Numbered from the stretch's first letter, positions 37,034-45,670 are shown. The stretch is DNA of 64,000 bases from Oceanidesulfovibrio indonesiensis (GCF_007625075.1 NZ_QMIE01000016.1:35885-99884); one strand, 5' to 3'. Program-made: numbers and translations. Notes: a model not told the origin generated them from the letters alone.

Positions 37034-38707
37034 TTAGAATAGCAATATAAGCGTACCGGCAAGGGCGAGAAACACGTTGGCGAAGGCATAGGTGCCGGCG
37101 TACCCCAAAGCCGGCAGATGGCTGCCGGCCCGTTCGGTCACAATGTTCAGTGCCGGGGTGGAGGTCATGGCGCCGGTGAGCGCGCCGAGCAAAAGCGCCG
37201 GGTTGAACTTCAGAACCTTGCGGCCGAACGCGTAGCCCACCAGAACAGGCGCGGTGGTGACCATGATGCCGCACAGGAACATGGACGGTCCCACGGAAAG
37301 CAGCGCGTCGAGAATGCCGCCCCCGGCTTTGAGACCGACTCCGGCCATGAAGAGCATGAGCCCGAACTCCATGAACACCCAGCGCGCTGCCGGCGGCACA
37401 CGACCGAACGTGGGATGCATGGAGCGCAAAAAGCCCACAAGTATGCCGGAGAAGAGCAGGCCGCCGGCAGAACCAAGGCTCAGGTGCACGGCGCCGACAG
37501 TGAGTGTGATCTTGCCGAGCAGTATGCCGCCGGCGATGCCGAAAGCGAACGTCAGGAGATCGGTCTCCACGATGTTCCGTTCCTCGTGTCCGAGCAGGGG
37601 CACGAGTTCCGCCAGGCGGTGGCGCATGCCGGTCACGCGAACCACGTCGCCTTTCTCCAGAATCATGTCGGGACTTACGGGAAGCTTGATCTGCGAGCGG
37701 GTGATGCGTGTGACGTAGCAGCCGAAACGGCTGAGGATGTGCAGGTCTGCCAGGCTCTTGCCTGCGGCGTCCTGATGAGTGATCACGACGTCGATTGTCT
37801 CGATGGGCGAAGTGAACAGGTCGGCGTCTTTGACCTCCTCGCCCAGGTGCTTTTCGAGCCTGGCGAGCTTTTCCATGGAGCCGGCCACGGAAATCTTGTC
37901 ACCCTGCTCGATCACGGTGGCTGCGGTCGGCTTCAGTACCTCGTCGCCGCGTTTAAGTTCCTGAAACACGCACATCGTGCCCTTGCAGAAGGTGAGTTGA
38001 TCCAAACGCTTGCCCACTACGTCCGGATTCTCGACCTTGTAAGCACGCACCATGTGCATTTCAGGCTTTTCGGGATCCGGCTCCTCGGTGCGGAAGCGGC
38101 GTTCCCGGCCCAGCTTTTTCGCTTCATCCTTGAGCTCTATTCTGAGCAACATGGGAATCCACTTCACGAAAAGGATAAGCCCGATGAGCCCGAAGATGTA
38201 TGTGATGGCGTACCCGATGGAAATCTGCTGGGACATGTCGAAAGCGGTCAAGCCTTCGGGAATGGGTGCAAGGCCGCTCTTTACGGCATCCTGAGCCGCA
38301 GCCAGGGTGGGGGTGGACGTGAGCGCGCCGGCAAGGAGCCCGGCCGTATGGCCAGCGGAGAACCCGACGGCCTGGGCGAGAAAGACAGCCACGACAACGG
38401 AAGTGACCGCAACCACAACAGCCAGGCTCACGTACTTGAGTCCATCCTGGAGAAACACGCTGAAAAAACGAGGGCCGGCCTGCAATCCCACGGAATAGAT
38501 GAAGAGGATGAAGCCGATCTCCTGCGCGGGTGAGGCGCCGCCGAGGCCCATGTGGCCGAAGGCGAGGCCGGCGAGCAGCACGCCTGCCGTGGCTCCCAGG
38601 CGGAAGGTGCCGATGCGGATGTTACCGATGAGGTAGCCGAACCCCAGAACGAGAAACAGGACGAGCAGGTGAGAGGTGCTGAGCAGATCGAAGAGATCGA
38701 TTTCCAT
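37034..38707 (-). CDS. AspT/YidE-family membrane transporter with RCK_C (TrkA-C) domains
   Basis: A 557-residue protein. Two homologous membrane halves of five or so helices (LLVLFLVLGFGYLIGNIRI and the later LTFAFGIAGGILLG) flank a cytoplasmic middle with two TrkA-C domains at about residues 215-375. The sequence GASPAQEIGFILFIYSVGLQAGPRFF is typical of the aspartate:alanine exchanger superfamily, which includes YidE and YbjL. Substrate is unknown; TrkA-C domains suggest control by a bound ligand. It is a single gene on the reverse strand, convergent with sppA. Confidence 0.88.
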   Translation of the reverse strand: MEIDLFDLLSTSHLLVLFLVLGFGYLIGNIRIGTFRLGATAGVLLAGLAFGHMGLGGASPAQEIGFILFIYSVGLQAGPRFFSVFLQDGLKYVSLAVVVAVTSVVVAVFLAQAVGFSAGHTAGLLAGALTSTPTLAAAQDAVKSGLAPIPEGLTAFDMSQQISIGYAITYIFGLIGLILFVKWIPMLLRIELKDEAKKLGRERRFRTEEPDPEKPEMHMVRAYKVENPDVVGKRLDQLTFCKGTMCVFQELKRGDEVLKPTAATVIEQGDKISVAGSMEKLARLEKHLGEEVKDADLFTSPIETIDVVITHQDAAGKSLADLHILSRFGCYVTRITRSQIKLPVSPDMILEKGDVVRVTGMRHRLAELVPLLGHEERNIVETDLLTFAFGIAGGILLGKITLTVGAVHLSLGSAGGLLFSGILVGFLRSMHPTFGRVPPAARWVFMEFGLMLFMAGVGLKAGGGILDALLSVGPSMFLCGIMVTTAPVLVGYAFGRKVLKFNPALLLGALTGAMTSTPALNIVTERAGSHLPALGYAGTYAFANVFLALAGTLILLF

Positions 38708-39069
38708 GGGCGGATCGTATGTGTTCCAGCGGTGTCACAAAAGGTAAAGCTCCGGCAGCCGGAAGCAGCTCAAAGGACCTCATTATATGCATAAGCCATG
38801 CGCGGCAATGGTGCAAGGTGCGGGCAAGGACGCGATACGCGGCTCAGTTGAGCCGGATTCGGTTGATGAAGAGTGCGATGGCAAGCTCTTTCCAGTGAAG
38901 AAAACACGTCTGGCGCAAGCAGGTGTGGGGGCCTGCTGACGGGAAATTGAAGTTATGCAGTTTCGGCCTTGCTGGCGCGCCGTTGCTACGGACGATGCAG
39001 GAGCAGAAATCACGAACCTGCACGGGCCGCCGTCCGTCCCATGTGTTGACCATTCCGTGGTCGCGCATG
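38708..39069. other. Intergenic stretch without a recognised gene
   Basis: These 362 bases lie between the transporter start and the small secreted-protein gene, both on the reverse strand. Open frames here are short or overlap other phases, and none has a good ribosome site or family motif. An imperfect inverted repeat, CTCCGGCAGCCGGA, lies near 38750. It presumably holds the transporter promoter, but I see no clear boxes. Confidence 0.5.
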
Positions 39070-39417
39070 TCAGGGTGCTTCGGTGTCCGGGATCTGACGA
39101 GGGCCACCGCTCGGGGGAGCGCTCTGCCCGGAAACGTTCGGAGGCTGTCCGAGGTCTGGTTCCGGGGTTGTCGCGTTCGGGCATGGGGCTGGCGCTTCGC
39201 CCCGACGAGTCTGATTATCTTCAAGCGTGAAGGGGCCGTATGCGCCGTATGGTCGCCGCGTGTGTCGCTCGCGCATTTCACGGACCATGGGAGACGGTGC
39301 GTCGTCGAAGCGGTCAGGGTAACGGCGCAATTTATCGCGGTCTGTCCGTTGCGCATTTGCAGGCATTGCCAGGCAGGCGGCGAACAAAACAGTGCAGAGC
39401 GTGAGCAGGAAACGCAT
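39070..39417 (-). CDS. Small secreted protein, unknown function
   Basis: A 115-residue protein with an N-terminal signal peptide (MRFLLTLCTVLFAACLAMPANA, probable cut before QRTD). The mature part is hydrophilic, rich in Arg, Pro and acidic residues (DKLRRYPDRFDD, HTRRPYGAYGPF), with no Cys pairs or fold I recognise. GGAGG lies just before ATG 39417, which supports translation. The upstream region is occupied by repeat copy C, so the promoter must lie in or beyond that element. Probably periplasmic. Confidence 0.6.
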   Translation of the reverse strand: MRFLLTLCTVLFAACLAMPANAQRTDRDKLRRYPDRFDDAPSPMVREMRERHTRRPYGAYGPFTLEDNQTRRGEAPAPCPNATTPEPDLGQPPNVSGQSAPPSGGPRQIPDTEAP

Positions 39418-39814
39418 TGCAATCCTCCATATGGGTTGCTGAAAATGTCCGGTCGCTGCGCGGCTCCAAAGATCAAACCACCAGATAGTGGAAGTGCGCT
39501 TCAGGCTGGATCTTTAACACGGCTTTCCCACGAATATATATCGGAACAGCTTGCGAGAATGACATTTACAACGACCGATAAGCCTGTCCCTGGTTTTCCT
39601 GTCCGTATGGCTGTCGGCCTGAGACTGGCCGTGCGTGGAGGGAAGCGCAACACCATGAAATGAACAGAATCAACGGCCGTGGATTTTTTGATAAGTCGGC
39701 GTCAGAGGCAGGTCGACCTTCTCGGTGCCCAAGTATGATGCGCAATCAAACCTTCATGCGCGGTTCTCGGGATGCGACCGTAGTTTTGAACTACCCAGTG
39801 GTGCTCGGCGCCAC
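39418..39814. other. Gene-free region holding repeat copy C
   Basis: This 397-base gap lies between the small secreted protein gene and the rubredoxin gene, both on the reverse strand. It includes repeat copy C at 39433-39541. The remaining 39542-39814 shows only short frames without ribosome sites; nothing else is recognised. Confidence 0.6.
39433..39541 (+). repeat. Interspersed repeat, copy C
   Basis: The sequence begins GGGTTGCTGAAAATGTCCGG, has inverted arms AAAGATC and GATCTTT around a core with GTGGAAGTGCGCTTC, and ends CACGAATATAT. It matches copies A (20267) and B (16301, reverse) position by position with small gaps. It sits just upstream of the small secreted protein gene. Confidence 0.75.
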
Positions 39815-40042
39815 TCAGTCCGTGGGAGTCTCGCATTGCGAAACATCCTTGGTGGAGCCCGGTCCGGCCAGAGGCTTGAAGCACTTCTTGGTGGCCCCGC
39901 AGATGGGACAGCGCCAGTCCTCAGGCAGGTCTTCGAACCGGGTTCCCTTGGGGATCTTGCCCTTGCGGTCGCCCCTGTCAGGATCATAGATGTAACCGCA
40001 GTTCACGGTCTGACATTGGTACATTTCTTCCGGTCGCGCCAT
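39815..40042 (-). CDS. Rubredoxin with CX4C first motif (type 2-like)
   Basis: A 75-residue rubredoxin, a small cytoplasmic one-iron electron carrier. The second metal motif is the usual CPICG. The first is CQTVNCGYIYDPDRGD: four residues between the Cys instead of two. I recall that the second rubredoxin type of Desulfovibrio has such spacing. The protein also has about 20 extra residues after the iron site (KPLAGPGSTKDVSQ...). The start is ATG 40042 with GGAGGA upstream; the frame 5' of it is not coding. A strong hairpin stands just before the ribosome site. It diverges from the DUF39 gene. Confidence 0.92.
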   Translation of the reverse strand: MARPEEMYQCQTVNCGYIYDPDRGDRKGKIPKGTRFEDLPEDWRCPICGATKKCFKPLAGPGSTKDVSQCETPTD

Positions 40043-40056
40043 ATGTCCTCCATGAC

Positions 40057-40094
40057 GTACGGGAACAATGGCCGTAGACCATGGCCTCCCGTAC
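40057..40094. promoter_or_regulatory. Stem-loop directly upstream of the rubredoxin ribosome site
   Basis: GTACGGGA (40057-40064) pairs with TCCCGTAC (40087-40094), with an inner ATGG/CCAT pairing. Read toward rubredoxin it forms a 5'-leader hairpin ending about five bases before the ribosome site. On the forward strand it is followed by six T, like a terminator. It could stabilise the rubredoxin mRNA or tune its translation. Confidence 0.5.
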
Positions 40095-40312
40095 TTTTTT
40101 GAAACCCCGAGCAGGACTCCTGTCAATACTATCCACTGTGAAGCAGCGTCGGGAAAAGTCAAGGTGTGATACCGGGGACATGTGCCTGTTTTTCAAGTAA
40201 CCGGCCAGGGGCTTTTCCTTCAGCGTCAAACCATGTAGAGAGGCCTCTCCCGCTCGCAATAATTTTTTCGTCGTTGTCAAGCATACCGTCGTCAGTTCAA
40301 CCGGAGGCTCAC

Positions 40313-41485
40313 GTGTCTGAAGAACACGTCGTCAACAAAACGCTCGATTCGATCAACGAGCGTATTCGCAAGGGCAAGGCCGTGGTGCTCACGGCTGAGG
40401 AAATGACCAAAGCCGTGGCCGAGATGGGCAAGGTGGAGGCGGCCAAGGAAGTGGACGTCGTCACCACCGGCACGTTCTCGCCCATGTGCTCCTCGGGCAT
40501 GCTGTTCAACATCGGGCAGCGCGGCGAAGCCATGCGCGTTTCGCAGATGACTTTGAACGACGTGCCGGCCTACTCCGGACTCGCCGCCGTGGACAGCCTG
40601 ATAGGCGCGACGGAGCCGGCCCTGGACGATCCGTTGAACAAGGTCTACCCGGGCGAATTCAAGTACGGCGGAGGCCACGTCATCGAGGACCTGGTAAGCG
40701 GGCGCACCGTGCATATCACGGCCTCTTCCTACGGGACGGACTGCTATCCGCGCCGCAACCTGGAACTGGACGTCAAGCTGGAAGACCTGCCCTTCGCCCA
40801 GTTGTTCAACCCGCGCAACGGGTACCAGAACTACAACGTCGCGGTGAACATGAACGGCAGGATCATCTACACATACATGGGGCCGCTCAAGCCGGGGCTG
40901 CGCAACGCGAATTTCGCCACCTCCGGCTGTCTTTCGCCGCTGTTCAACGATCCGTATTTCAGGACCATCGGCCTGGGCACCAAGATATTCCTGGGGGGCG
41001 GCGTCGGCTGGGTGCTGGGACCGGGTACGCAGCACAATCCCGCCCCTCCGAGAACGGAGCGCGGCCTGCCAACTCGTCCGGCCGGCACCATGATGGTGCG
41101 CGGTGAGATGAAGGGTATGAACGGCCGGTTCCTGCGCGGCGTATCCATGCTGGGCTACGGCTGCTCGCTGGCCGTGGGCCTGGGCATTCCCATCCCGGTG
41201 CTCAACGAGGAAATCGCCTGGTACACTGGCGTGTCCGACGAGGACATCATGATGCCGGTGAAAGATTACGGCGAGGACTACCCAAAAGGGTCGCCCCGGG
41301 TGCTGGGCGAGGTCAGCTTCGCCGAACTCAGAAGCGGCGAGATCGAGCTCATGGGCAAGAAGATTCAGACAGTGCCGTTGACGAGCTACACGCTTTCCCT
41401 GGAGGTGGCGGAAACGCTGAAGAGCTGGATTCTCGAACAAGGCTTCACCCTTACCGCTCCGCAGGAGCTCCTGCCGTCCAGCTGA
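40313..41485 (+). CDS. DUF39 homocysteine biosynthesis protein
   Basis: A 390-residue protein of the COG1900/DUF39 family, which in methanogens and sulfate reducers takes part in making homocysteine from aspartate semialdehyde and sulfide. Visible are TGTFSPMCSSGMLFNIGQ, TASSYGTDCYPRRNLE, the Gly-rich IFLGGGVGWVLGPGTQHNP and GYGCSLAVGLGIPIPVLNEE. The Cys in CSSG and GTDCYP are likely functional. The start is GTG 40313 with GGAGG upstream. The usual NIL-ferredoxin partner is not adjacent. The stop overlaps the start of a LarE-like gene (TGATG), so the two are translationally coupled. Confidence 0.9.
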   Translation: MSEEHVVNKTLDSINERIRKGKAVVLTAEEMTKAVAEMGKVEAAKEVDVVTTGTFSPMCSSGMLFNIGQRGEAMRVSQMTLNDVPAYSGLAAVDSLIGATEPALDDPLNKVYPGEFKYGGGHVIEDLVSGRTVHITASSYGTDCYPRRNLELDVKLEDLPFAQLFNPRNGYQNYNVAVNMNGRIIYTYMGPLKPGLRNANFATSGCLSPLFNDPYFRTIGLGTKIFLGGGVGWVLGPGTQHNPAPPRTERGLPTRPAGTMMVRGEMKGMNGRFLRGVSMLGYGCSLAVGLGIPIPVLNEEIAWYTGVSDEDIMMPVKDYGEDYPKGSPRVLGEVSFAELRSGEIELMGKKIQTVPLTSYTLSLEVAETLKSWILEQGFTLTAPQELLPSS

Positions 41486-42294
41486 TGCAGCGAGCCGTAC
41501 TCAACGAGAAGCTCGAGCGATTGCGGGCTGTGGTCGAGGGCCTGTCGCCGGCGCTGCTCGCGGTCTCCGGCGGGCTGGACAGCCGGCTGCTTGCGCATCT
41601 GTGCTGGGAATGGGAGCAGGATGTGGAAGCCGTGTTTTTCCGCGGCGTGCACATGAGCCCAGCCGAGTCCTCCTGGGCGCAGGCATGGCTCCATGACAGG
41701 GGGCAGGCCTGTCACGTCCTCTCCTTCAACCCCGTGAGCCATCCCAAAGTTCACGCCAATTGCCGGCTGCGTTGTTATCACTGCAAATCGGCATGCTTCT
41801 CCCGGGCGCGCTACCTGGCCCGGGAACGATCCATCCCGTACCTGCTCGACGGCAGCAATGTCTCGGACGCAGAAGAGTACCGGCCCGGCAGGCAAGCGCT
41901 CGCCGAGCTTGATGTTCAGAGCCCGCTGGCCATGGCAGGCATGACCAAGGACGACATCCGCGCGGCAGCGCGGCTGGTCAGGCTGGAGCGGCCGAACCAG
42001 CCGTCGCGGCCCTGTCTGCTCACGCGGCTGGAGTATGGCATCCCGCCCAGCGAGGAGGTCCTGGCGCGGATCGGGCTGGCCGAGGATGCACTGTGCCGCA
42101 TGGGACTGCGGCAGTTCCGGTTGCGGATCATGCGCGCGGGTGCGGCGTTGCATATTGCGCGCGATGAGGAGTCCACCTGGTGCGCCATCCGCGAATGGGC
42201 GCTGGCGCGCTTGGCCGACGAGGGATTCGAAGATATCGGCGTGGTGTTCACGGAGTCGCTGTCTGGATTTTTTGACCGCGACCTGCATGTCTGA
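41485..42294 (+). CDS. LarE-like PP-loop ATP-dependent sulfur transferase
   Basis: A 269-residue protein with the PP-loop SGGLDS at residues 28-33, which adenylates a substrate carboxyl or activates it for sulfur transfer. It has NCRLRCYHCKSAC (Cys 93, 97, 100, 104) like the RCYxCK segment of LarE, and RPCLLTRLEYG with C177, where LarE has its sacrificial Cys. LarE supplies sulfur to the nickel-pincer cofactor; no larB or larC is nearby. The extra Cys could hold a cluster, as in some LarE. Its coupling to DUF39 suggests a link with sulfur incorporation. The function is inferred and the family assignment fairly firm. Confidence 0.82.
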   Translation: MQRAVLNEKLERLRAVVEGLSPALLAVSGGLDSRLLAHLCWEWEQDVEAVFFRGVHMSPAESSWAQAWLHDRGQACHVLSFNPVSHPKVHANCRLRCYHCKSACFSRARYLARERSIPYLLDGSNVSDAEEYRPGRQALAELDVQSPLAMAGMTKDDIRAAARLVRLERPNQPSRPCLLTRLEYGIPPSEEVLARIGLAEDALCRMGLRQFRLRIMRAGAALHIARDEESTWCAIREWALARLADEGFEDIGVVFTESLSGFFDRDLHV

Positions 42295-42453
42295 GCCGTG
42301 GTGATTTCTCGGAATCCGAGGTATGGACAACTGCCGGTAAAGTACGTATTCTGATTTTTTAAGCTGCTGTCGGCCTCAAGTCGGCACAAACATCATCGTT
42401 AATTGCGTCGCCCGCAATGCTGGTGGTGCGATTCCATACGCAAGGAGTATACC

Positions 42454-42564
42454 ATGTCTCGTCACAAGAAGCATGAGCGCAAGAAAGAGCTCGATCGCAA
42501 GCGGCAGCGCCGCAAGAAGCGCCTCAAAGAGCGCATCAAGGAAGCCAAACAAGCCAAGTCCTAG
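42454..42564 (+). CDS. Very small, highly basic protein (DUF6800-like)
   Basis: A 36-residue protein, almost entirely Lys, Arg and Glu, starting MSRHKKHERKKELDRKRQ and ending AKQAKS. It should be a single charged helix. The ribosome site AAGGAG lies six bases before ATG 42454, which is strong support for translation. The MSRHxKxERKxELDR start resembles the short DUF6800 proteins found in delta-proteobacteria and planctomycetes, with unknown role. The composition suggests nucleic-acid or ribosome binding, which is only inference. Confidence 0.72.
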   Translation: MSRHKKHERKKELDRKRQRRKKRLKERIKEAKQAKS

Positions 42565-42771
42565 ACTTCCTTCCGTTTTTAATTCTCGGGTCGGTGCGCG
42601 GGTGGTATTTTCGCTGCCATCGGCGTGGTATTGCCGTGTTGTTGCCGACCAGGATTCGGACCACATTCCAGCCCGGAGCCTTCCATTTCGTGCGGTCCGT
42701 CCGCATGGTGAGGCGGCCGGGTTTTGCGCTCGATCGCTGGCGGTTCCGTTGTTTTGAGTTGCCGGGCCGCG

Positions 42772-42800
42772 TTGACAAGCTCTTGCGGGCTGCTTAATTC
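42772..42800 (+). promoter_or_regulatory. Candidate promoter of the FmdB-type gene
   Basis: TTGACA (42772-42777) followed after 17 bases by TAATTC (42795-42800), about 58 bases before the fmdB-like start. The -35 is perfect and the -10 weak. The rest of the 293-base gap 42565-42857 shows nothing else. Confidence 0.4.
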
Positions 42801-42857
42801 AAAACCTGCGTTCGATTACTGTATCGAGATTTCACTATTCCATCGTGGAGGCTCGTC

Positions 42858-43199
42858 ATGCCTATTTATGAATATCGCTGCGAGGATTGCGAACAGATCT
42901 TTGAGGAGTGGCAGAAAAACTTCGATGAGAAGCAGGCCAGTTGTCCGGTTTGCGGCTCCTGCGCCGAGCGGATCATCTCCAATACCTCGTTCGTCCTCAA
43001 AGGGTCCGGCTGGTACGTTACAGACTACTGCGACCGCAAGCCAGGCGTCGGTGGCAATGGCAACGGCTCGTCTGCCAAGTCCGGCGACTCCAACGGTTCG
43101 TCCAGCGATTCCGCTTCCGATTCCAAGGCCTCGTCTCCGGCGCCGAAGCCGGCCGACTCTAAGCCAGCGGCCAAATCCACTGACGCGTCCAAAGTCTGA
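42858..43199 (+). CDS. FmdB-family zinc ribbon protein
   Basis: A 113-residue protein. The N-terminal 50 residues form the FmdB putative regulatory zinc ribbon: MPIYEYRCEDCEQIFEEWQK, then ASCPVCGSCAERI, with four metal-binding Cys (and one more). FmdB was named for a possible regulator of formamide/amide use; the role in general is unclear. The last 60 residues are low-complexity (Ser, Asp, Lys, Pro, Ala). GTGGAGG precedes the ATG. A terminator follows at once, so it is monocistronic. Confidence 0.9.
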   Translation: MPIYEYRCEDCEQIFEEWQKNFDEKQASCPVCGSCAERIISNTSFVLKGSGWYVTDYCDRKPGVGGNGNGSSAKSGDSNGSSSDSASDSKASSPAPKPADSKPAAKSTDASKV

Positions 43200-43219
43200 G
43201 CGTTTTCCTCGCGCACGAG

Positions 43220-43248
43220 GGGCAGCCTTCCCGGGCTGCCCTTTTTTT
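43220..43248 (+). terminator. Rho-independent terminator after the FmdB-type gene
   Basis: GGGCAGCC (43220-43227) pairs with GGCTGCCC (43234-43241) across a 6-base loop and is followed by seven T. It is the clearest classical terminator in the window. Confidence 0.93.
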
Positions 43249-43307
43249 GAGGCGTCCTAACCACGGGCCCTGTCGCAGGGTCTTCATCCAGAAAGAGGTT
43301 CTGCGAG

Positions 43308-44606
43308 ATGATCGAACGCTACACGCGCCCCGAGATGGCCGAGCTCTGGAGTCTCGAAAGCAAGTTCAACGCCTGGCTCGAGGTGGAGATTGCCATCTGC
43401 GAGGGCTGGCATCAGATCGGCCGCATTCCGGCCGACGCCATGCGTGACATCCGCGAGAAGTCGGCCATTGATGTGGATCGCATCCTTGAAGTCGAGGAGA
43501 CCACTCGCCACGACGTTATCGCTTTCCTCACCGCCCTGGAGGAAAAGGTTGGTCCGGCCGCGCGTTACATCCATCTGGGCTGCACCTCCTCGGACATCGT
43601 GGACACGGCCAATGCCGTGCTGCTTGCCCGGGCCGGCGCCATGGTAAACGAGGCCATGGGCCGTCTGCTGGAGTCTCTTGAAAAGCTGGCCTTTCAGCAC
43701 AAAGGCGTGCTTTGTATGGGCCGCACCCATGGCATCCACGCAGAACCCACAAGCTTCGGCATCAAGATGGCGGGGTTTTATGCCGAGTTCATGCGCCACC
43801 GGGAACGGTTCGCCAGCGCCCGGGAATCCGTGCGCGTGGGCAAGATCTCCGGCGCTGTGGGCACATACGCCAACCTGGATCCGGAGGTGGAGCGCATCGC
43901 CTGCGAACGGCTCGGCCTGGCGGTGGACCCCGTGTCCACGCAGATTGTCCAGCGCGACCGCTACGCACACTTCTTCACCGCCCTTGGCGTGGCAGCCGGC
44001 GGGCTGGAGCGTCTGGCCGTGGAACTGCGTCATCTCCAACGCACGGAGGTCCTGGAGGCGGAGGAAGGTTTCGCCAAGGGGCAGAAGGGCTCTTCAGCCA
44101 TGCCGCACAAAAAGAATCCAATCTCCGCGGAAAACCTGACCGGCCTGATGCGGCTGGTGCGCACCAATTCTCTGGCCGCCATGGAGAACCAGGCGCTCTG
44201 GCACGAACGGGACATCAGCCATTCTTCCGTGGAACGGGTGATCATGCCGGACAGCACTATCCTTATGGACTACGCCCTGCATCGCATGTGCGGCGTGCTG
44301 GGCCGGCTGGTGGTCAAGCCAGAGAACATGCAGCGGAACATGGATCGCTCCTACGGGCTCGTCTACTCCCAGCGGGTCCTGCTGGCCCTGGTGGAAGCGG
44401 GCATGGACCGCCAGGACGCCTACGTGCTGGTGCAGCGCCAGGCCATGCGCGCATGGGAAGAAAGCTGTTCTTTTGAAGATCTCGTGCGCGGCGATGGCGA
44501 CATCACCAGCAAACTCTCGCTCGATGCGCTGGACGCAGCTTTTGATCCCGGCTATTTCCTCAGGCATGAGGACCTCATCTACACGCGCGTTTTCGGCCGT
44601 TCCTGA
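43308..44606 (+). CDS. purB: Adenylosuccinate lyase
   Basis: A 432-residue enzyme of the fumarase/aspartase superfamily that splits SAICAR and adenylosuccinate in purine synthesis. Visible signatures are HLGCTSSDIVDTANA, GRTHGIHAEPTSFG with the catalytic His, and KGSSAMPHKKNPI, the flexible family signature loop. GAGGTTCTGCG precedes ATG 43308. It is followed 42 bases later by pyrE, so a purine and a pyrimidine gene are probably cotranscribed. Confidence 0.96.
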   Translation: MIERYTRPEMAELWSLESKFNAWLEVEIAICEGWHQIGRIPADAMRDIREKSAIDVDRILEVEETTRHDVIAFLTALEEKVGPAARYIHLGCTSSDIVDTANAVLLARAGAMVNEAMGRLLESLEKLAFQHKGVLCMGRTHGIHAEPTSFGIKMAGFYAEFMRHRERFASARESVRVGKISGAVGTYANLDPEVERIACERLGLAVDPVSTQIVQRDRYAHFFTALGVAAGGLERLAVELRHLQRTEVLEAEEGFAKGQKGSSAMPHKKNPISAENLTGLMRLVRTNSLAAMENQALWHERDISHSSVERVIMPDSTILMDYALHRMCGVLGRLVVKPENMQRNMDRSYGLVYSQRVLLALVEAGMDRQDAYVLVQRQAMRAWEESCSFEDLVRGDGDITSKLSLDALDAAFDPGYFLRHEDLIYTRVFGRS

Positions 44607-44648
44607 GCGGTTCGTGTATACGCCCAACGACATTCTGGAGGCCTTGCC

Positions 44649-45254
44649 GTGACTTTCGGTTCCAAAGAAACCAGGCGTAAGCGTCTGGCCGAGCTCCTGA
44701 TCGAGAAATCCTACCGCGAGGGCGATTTCACCCTGACGTCCGGCCGCAAGAGCGATTACTACTTCGACTGCAAGCAAACCGCGTTGCATCCCGAAGGCGG
44801 GTACCTGCTCGGCAAGCTGCTCCTCGCAGAGGCCCTGGCTTTTGGCGAGTCGATCCACGGCGTGGGCGGCATGACCCTGGGAGCAGACCCGCTGGTGACT
44901 TCGGTGAGCGTTCTTTCATATGCGGATGTGCTTGCAGGCCGGGTGAATGCGCGTCCTCTGCCGGCGTTCATCGTACGCAAGAAGCCCAAAGGGCATGGCA
45001 CCGATCAATATCTTGAAGGCCTGGCGAACTTCCCTGCGGGCGCACGGGTTGTAATGCTGGAAGATGTGGTGACCACAGGCGGCACCCTGCTCACAGCGTG
45101 CGAGCGCGTTGCTGCGGCCGGACTTCGTGTGGCAGGAATCGTCTGCGTTCTGGACCGGCAGGAAGGCGGCGCCGAAGCTATCTCCAAAGCCGGATACCGC
45201 CTTGTAAGCCTGTTTACCCGGTCGTCTCTGCTGGAGGCTGCCGGTCGCCGCTAA
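44649..45254 (+). CDS. pyrE: Orotate phosphoribosyltransferase
   Basis: A 201-residue PyrE that makes OMP from orotate and PRPP. SGRKSDYYFDCKQTALHPEG and VRKKPKGHGTDQYLEG are substrate loops, and VVMLEDVVTTGGTLL is the PRPP-binding motif. The start is GTG 44649 with CTGGAGG upstream. It follows purB closely. No terminator is obvious after it. Confidence 0.95.
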   Translation: MTFGSKETRRKRLAELLIEKSYREGDFTLTSGRKSDYYFDCKQTALHPEGGYLLGKLLLAEALAFGESIHGVGGMTLGADPLVTSVSVLSYADVLAGRVNARPLPAFIVRKKPKGHGTDQYLEGLANFPAGARVVMLEDVVTTGGTLLTACERVAAAGLRVAGIVCVLDRQEGGAEAISKAGYRLVSLFTRSSLLEAAGRR

Positions 45255-45670
45255 CGGCCTATGGACAAGGGCCTGTGGGGTGGGATAGGGAGATGCGAGA
45301 TTTCCTGTGAGCCAGTCCTGTCTAAACAGTATATAGAATAAGTGCAGAACATTCTTGACCTTACGAATAGGAATCTGATATTATTAGTATTTAGTATACC
45401 TGAGTACGGTGTGGTCGGATATTTTCGGGCGCAACTGCACACGTGGTATCTGGGGGAAATAAAAGTTGTTTAGGATCGTTGGCAGGTCTTTGGCCTGCGC
45501 GGACAATACTGATGCTCGCAAGAACCAAAGAGCTGACCGCGTGTGCGGCCAGAGGGTCGAGCCGCGACGGAGAATCTTTGATTGAGTCAAGCGGATCGCA
45601 CCCGAGCTGCGGCCGGGTCGGCGCTGCTCGTTGCGAAGAAGCGCAGCCGAAGCGCCGTAAGGAGGAATCT
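45255..45670. other. AT-rich gap with promoter before the L,D-transpeptidase gene
   Basis: These 416 bases hold no supported gene. An AT-rich block (about 45310-45410) contains a candidate promoter at 45355-45384. The open frame running into the L,D-transpeptidase gene from 45443 has no ribosome site and unrelated composition, so I treat the first 228 bases of it as leader. Confidence 0.55.
45355..45384 (+). promoter_or_regulatory. Candidate promoter of the L,D-transpeptidase gene
   Basis: TTGACC (45355-45360) and TATTAT (45379-45384) are separated by 18 bases. The leader would be nearly 280 bases long. Inferred by eye. Confidence 0.45.

Noticed and set aside
38844..39476. Long reverse-strand open frame overlapping the small secreted protein gene.
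   Set aside because: It lacks a ribosome site and domains, and overlaps a frame with GGAGG and a signal peptide; it is a GC-rich shadow.
45443..45670. N-terminal extension of the L,D-transpeptidase frame.
   Set aside because: No ribosome site, no signal peptide at its start, and a good GGAGG plus signal peptide begins at 45671.
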